Source: Verrucomicrobiota bacterium (GTDB lineage Bacteria > Verrucomicrobiota > Verrucomicrobiia > Limisphaerales > JADLHS01). From it: 16,810 nucleotides of DNA. Both the position numbers and the translations under genes were made by a program. A model generated the notes under the pieces. It saw only the letters and a program-made list of their open reading frames with translations. It made no database searches and was not told where the DNA came from. Location: positions 1-16,810 of the forward strand of contig SCTL01000594.1 in assembly GCA_004297495.1 (NCBI GenBank), given 5' to 3'. Positions 13,963 through 16,810 of this stretch are shown piece by piece. The stretch's first letter is position 1. Each line of letters begins with the position of its first letter.

Positions 13963-14709
13963 TTGAATCGCCCGTTTCCGTCCCGTAATTCCTCCTCCGC
14001 TTCGTTCGTCCGAATCAACGGCAAAATCCGTGCCCGTGAAGTCCGCGTCATCGGCGTGGACAACAAACAGGTCGGCGTCATGCCGCTCAACGAAGCGCTC
14101 AACCTCGCCCGCGTCAGCGGCGTGGACCTCGTCGAGATCGCGCCCACGGCCACGCCGCCCGTGTGCCGCGTCGTGGACTTCGGCAAGTTCCGTTACGAGC
14201 AGGCCAAGAAGGACAAGGAATCCAAGAAGCACCAGCACGCCTCGCAGGTGAAGGAAATCCAGCTCAGCCCGCGCATTGACCCGCATGACCTCGGCGTCAA
14301 GTTGCAGCACGCGGTCGAGTTCCTGTGCGAAGACATGAAGGTCAAGATCGCCCTCAAATTCCGCGGCCGCGAAATGGCGCACACGGAATTCGGCTTTCAA
14401 GTCATCGAGAAATTTCTCAAGGAAATCGAGCCGTGGGGACATCCCGATTTCAAACCCAAGCTCATCGGACGCGGCATCAACCTGATGATCAGCCCGCTGC
14501 CGCGCAACAAACGCGCGAAGAATCCGTACGAGGAAGCCGATCACGCTGAAGTCGAAGGCGGCCCCGCACACGAAGCGAAACCGGCCAGCCCGAAACCTGC
14601 GGCATCGCAACAACCCGTCGCCATTGTCCGCCCCAATCAGCCGAAGTCCGGCGAGCCGAGCGAGCCTGGCTTCAGCAACACGCCCTTCGACAATCTCAAG
14701 GTGGGTTGA
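13963..14709 (+). CDS. infC: translation initiation factor IF-3 with TTG start and C-terminal extension
   Basis: The protein has 248 residues from the TTG at 13963. The N-terminal domain begins RINGKIRAREVRVIGVDNKQ (17-36); the linker is lysine-rich (82-98); the C-terminal domain includes GVKLQHAVEFL and VKIALKFRGREMAH (127-140). IF-3 binds the 30S subunit, checks the initiator tRNA and start codon, and keeps subunits apart. An in-frame stop lies directly before the TTG, and the first in-frame ATG is codon 40, inside the conserved domain. So a non-ATG start is required. AAGAGG (13952-13957) stands five bases before the TTG. Beyond about residue 183 there is an additional Pro/Ala/Glu-rich tail of some 65 residues, absent from typical IF-3 of about 180 residues. 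rpmI and rplT, often next in this operon, are not here. Confidence 0.93.
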   Translation: MNRPFPSRNSSSASFVRINGKIRAREVRVIGVDNKQVGVMPLNEALNLARVSGVDLVEIAPTATPPVCRVVDFGKFRYEQAKKDKESKKHQHASQVKEIQLSPRIDPHDLGVKLQHAVEFLCEDMKVKIALKFRGREMAHTEFGFQVIEKFLKEIEPWGHPDFKPKLIGRGINLMISPLPRNKRAKNPYEEADHAEVEGGPAHEAKPASPKPAASQQPVAIVRPNQPKSGEPSEPGFSNTPFDNLKVG

Positions 14710-16164
14710 TCACCGCGCCGCCGGCCCGGCGCGCTCCGGTTTCCACGCGCGCACCAATTCCGGGAAGCGGCACTCCTCACAAATCGCGTTCGAGTGATTG
14801 CAGAAATCGCGCACAATTTGCAACAAGCCCTGCTGCAAAGCGGCGTTGCGGAAAGCGATCCTTCGCGTGCCGAGCAAGCGCTGTCGCGCGAGGCGCAACA
14901 GGGAATTGTCCTCCGCCGCCGGCCACGCAAAGTAGCGTCGCTCCACTTCGCGTCGCACGTCGTCGTTGCGACCTTCCTTCGCGCGCGTCCAGAGCCACGG
15001 CAGAATCACGTTGATGGCCAGATCGGTCGCACGCGTTTCGCCCAGCAACGGCTGTGGCTTGGCGAGCCGTGTCGAACGGAACGTCCAGTGCCACGACCAG
15101 AACTCGTCGCGCTCCACCTGCAAGACTTCGAGCAATGAATCCGCGAGTTGGAAATCCTTCCGTTCCGTCGCGCACCATTTCTGCAAACGCGCCGGCAAAT
15201 CGCCCGCCAGCAGCCAGTGCGCAGCGGCGGCCACGCGGCGTTGCGGATGATTCGCCGGTCGGATGCCGTGCAAATGCCACGCGGCCCGAGGAAAAATACA
15301 GTCCGCAAACTCATCGCGCTCGCGCCACCAGCAGTCCCAGACGCGCCGCAAGTAATGCCCATCGCCGTCCGCCGGGCGATTCAGCTCCGCCGGCAGCAGT
15401 CCGCTGACACCGAGCAGGCGCGCTTGCAGTTGCAGCACGGAATCGCCGCGTCGCAGCCAGCGCGGGCGCGACTCCGCCAGATTTTGCATCGGCCAAACGT
15501 TGTGTTTGTAGCCCAGCCCGCGAAACAATCCCTCCCACAACGCCTGCTCCCAGCCCGCCGCTCTGGCGCGACTGGCAAGTTGCGCCGCTTTGGATTGCAG
15601 CCGGACGTGCGCAGCTTCATGGAGCAACAGCGTCGTCTCTTCGTCCGTCAACTCGCGCAACGGCGCGCAACATTTGCCTCGCAGGTTCTCCGGTAGCGAT
15701 GGCAGTTCGTGATCAAGCCAGAGGCTGAGTTCCGCCAGCGGCGCATCCAGAACTTCGCGCAGCGCGAGCGTGGTTGGCGTGCCGGTTTTTGCGTCGCCGT
15801 CCCAGACGACGTGCAGGATCACGTTGCCGAAATTCGGATTGCGATCATGCCCGTGCGCCCGCCAGCCGCTCGAACGCAAATCCACTTCCACATCGCCGGA
15901 GCGCGGCGGCTCGTCGCCGATTTGAATCACCGCGCCGCGAAAATCCGGCCCGCCTTCCAGACTGCAAAATCCCGGATGAAGCACGCGCACGGGCCGACCG
16001 TCCAACGTTTTCAAATGCTCGCGGTGCAAGCGTTGATGTTGCCAGACGGCCTGGAGCAGACGCTCGGGCGGCGTGGCCGCGTCTTCGCGCAATGACCAGC
16101 CCACACCGGGGCGCGTGCGCCAGCGAGCGTAGAAGTTGTCGGAGAGCGGGGTCACTTGTCGCAT
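14710..16164 (-). CDS. DUF2851 family protein
   Basis: The 484-residue protein matches DUF2851, whose function is unknown. Typical blocks are LLQAVWQHQRL (36-46), VLHPGFCSLEGGPDFRGAVI (61-80), SGDVEVDLRSSGWRAHGHD (89-107) and NVILHVVW (114-121), followed by a long helical middle. The C-terminus carries a cysteine cluster, CNHSNAICEECRF, with Cys at 455, 462 and 465, which could bind zinc. The start ATG at 16164 lies opposite a promoter region shared with the HtrA-like gene. The stop lies directly against the infC stop (14709/14710), so the two convergent genes have no spacer and no terminator between them. Confidence 0.85.
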   Translation of the reverse strand: MRQVTPLSDNFYARWRTRPGVGWSLREDAATPPERLLQAVWQHQRLHREHLKTLDGRPVRVLHPGFCSLEGGPDFRGAVIQIGDEPPRSGDVEVDLRSSGWRAHGHDRNPNFGNVILHVVWDGDAKTGTPTTLALREVLDAPLAELSLWLDHELPSLPENLRGKCCAPLRELTDEETTLLLHEAAHVRLQSKAAQLASRARAAGWEQALWEGLFRGLGYKHNVWPMQNLAESRPRWLRRGDSVLQLQARLLGVSGLLPAELNRPADGDGHYLRRVWDCWWRERDEFADCIFPRAAWHLHGIRPANHPQRRVAAAAHWLLAGDLPARLQKWCATERKDFQLADSLLEVLQVERDEFWSWHWTFRSTRLAKPQPLLGETRATDLAINVILPWLWTRAKEGRNDDVRREVERRYFAWPAAEDNSLLRLARQRLLGTRRIAFRNAALQQGLLQIVRDFCNHSNAICEECRFPELVRAWKPERAGPAAR

Positions 16165-16216
16165 TGCTTTTGCGCGGTTGCTTGCCCAAAGTCAAGCCGC
16201 TGGAACGGGTGTGCAG

Positions 16217-16321
16217 CCGGCGCGCGGCCCTCCGGGCCGCAGCGGGTCGTTTGGAGCGGCGGTTGAATCCGTACCCATCACGTCGGTCGCGAGTGCTGCG
16301 GCCCGGAGGGCCGCGCGCCGG
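16217..16321. repeat. palindrome pair (element D)
   Basis: The arms 16217-16242 and 16296-16321 are perfect 26-base reverse complements, 53 bases apart. Each is a hairpin with a 7-base stem GCGGCCC/GGGCCGC and a 3-base loop (TCC left, GGA right). Stem length, loop length and outward GC-rich tails match element A, but the sequence differs. It lies between the divergent DUF2851 and HtrA-like genes, where their promoters should be. Confidence 0.88.
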
Positions 16322-16364
16322 AAATTATTTTTTGAACGAATCAAACTGGAGTTTTGACTGTTTC

Positions 16365-16810
16365 ATGGAAATGAAATTGAAACGGAACGGATTGAATTGG
16401 CGGATCATTGGCGCATCGCTGCTCGGTGGCATTCTTACTTCGGGTTTGTTGCCTTGTTTGCGCGCGGCAGAAGAAGCGGACGTGCGGCGCGACGCCAAAG
16501 TTATCGTGATCGAACAAGCGTTGCCCTCGGTCGTGAGCATTGCGACCGCGACCATCAAAGAAATCGTGCCCGATCAACTTGAGCAGCTAAACCGGATGGT
16601 CCGAGGTTTGCCGCCGCTGCCCGCGCAAAGACGCGAAGAACCTTCCTACATTGGCTCGGGCGTCATTATTGACGAAGAGGGCTATCTGTTGACGAACTCT
16701 CACGTGGTGGAAGGAGCGTCGCGCGTCCAAGTAAAGCTGACCGACGGACGAATCTACAACGCAGCGGTTCTGCTTTATCGGCCCGGCAGCGACATCGCGT
16801 TGCTGAAAAT
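16365..16810 (+). CDS. HtrA/DegP-type trypsin-like serine protease, 3' end outside window
   Basis: The frame is open from the ATG at 16365 to the right edge (148 codons visible) and is cut there. The N-terminus is basic and then hydrophobic (KLKRN, IIGASLLGGILTSGLLP), ending LRAA-EE, a probable signal peptide. Residues from about 43 follow the Deg/HtrA pattern: VIVIEQALPSVVSIAT, YIGSGVIIDEEGYLLTNSHV (about residues 95-114) with the catalytic His in TNSHVVEG, and GSDIALLK with the catalytic Asp at the very end. The Ser loop and any PDZ domains lie outside. Such proteins degrade or refold damaged periplasmic proteins. A second in-frame ATG at 16371 could be the real start. Family is clear; subtype is not. 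Confidence 0.85.
   Translation, partial: MEMKLKRNGLNWRIIGASLLGGILTSGLLPCLRAAEEADVRRDAKVIVIEQALPSVVSIATATIKEIVPDQLEQLNRMVRGLPPLPAQRREEPSYIGSGVIIDEEGYLLTNSHVVEGASRVQVKLTDGRIYNAAVLLYRPGSDIALLK

Overview
This window looks like a chromosomal piece of a G+C-rich bacterium of the Verrucomicrobia (PVC group), most likely near the Pedosphaera/Limisphaera lineage. The assignment is an inference. It rests on the gene types (a plant-like GDP-mannose 3,5-epimerase, a PuuD-like membrane protein without cytochrome domain, a stand-alone MEKHLA protein, a DUF2851 protein) and on the many palindromic intergenic repeats. No 16S gene or other decisive marker is present. Most genes are ordinary core or house-keeping genes, and the intergenic DNA is unusually rich in repeats.

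Layout, left to right. 2-793: 3' part of an SMP-30/gluconolactonase-like gene. 824-1009: doubtful small ORF. 1057-3290: a same-strand group of DoxX-like membrane protein, secreted YHS-domain protein, second DoxX-like protein and DinB-like protein. A REPIN-like palindrome pair lies at the front of the second DoxX gene. 3311-3410: heptad inverted repeat. 3417-5777: a DedA membrane domain fused to an ATP-grasp ligase domain, followed 3 bases later by an NRDE (TANGO2-like) protein. 5787-6548 (minus): TerC. 6692-7774: RecF with a GTG start. 7837-8080: structured leader of rpsA. 8081-9748: ribosomal protein S1, then a strong intrinsic terminator and a second heptad repeat. 9985-10058: tRNA-Gln(TTG). 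10079-10960: PuuD-like protein.

10961-12212 is mostly accessory DNA: a CACG-type inverted repeat, a minus-strand MEKHLA gene bracketed by copies of that repeat, and two further palindrome-pair elements. After it come a less G+C-rich four-helix membrane protein with a consensus-like sigma70 promoter (12213-12683) and a GDP-mannose 3,5-epimerase (12774-13763). IF-3 (infC, TTG start, 13963-14709) abuts a convergent DUF2851 gene with no spacer (14710-16164). A fourth palindrome pair sits between the divergent DUF2851 gene and the start of an HtrA/DegP-type protease that runs off the right edge.

The most interesting signals are: (i) four palindrome-pair elements that differ in sequence but share one architecture. 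One carries the GTAG...CTAC ends and one the GGAG...CTCC ends expected of REPINs moved by RAYT transposases, and another has a compensatory base-pair change; (ii) the DedA-ATP-grasp fusion; (iii) a run of four short hairpins directly upstream of rpsA; (iv) infC with no ATG available before its conserved domain. I see no CRISPR array, prophage, defence island or biosynthetic cluster here.
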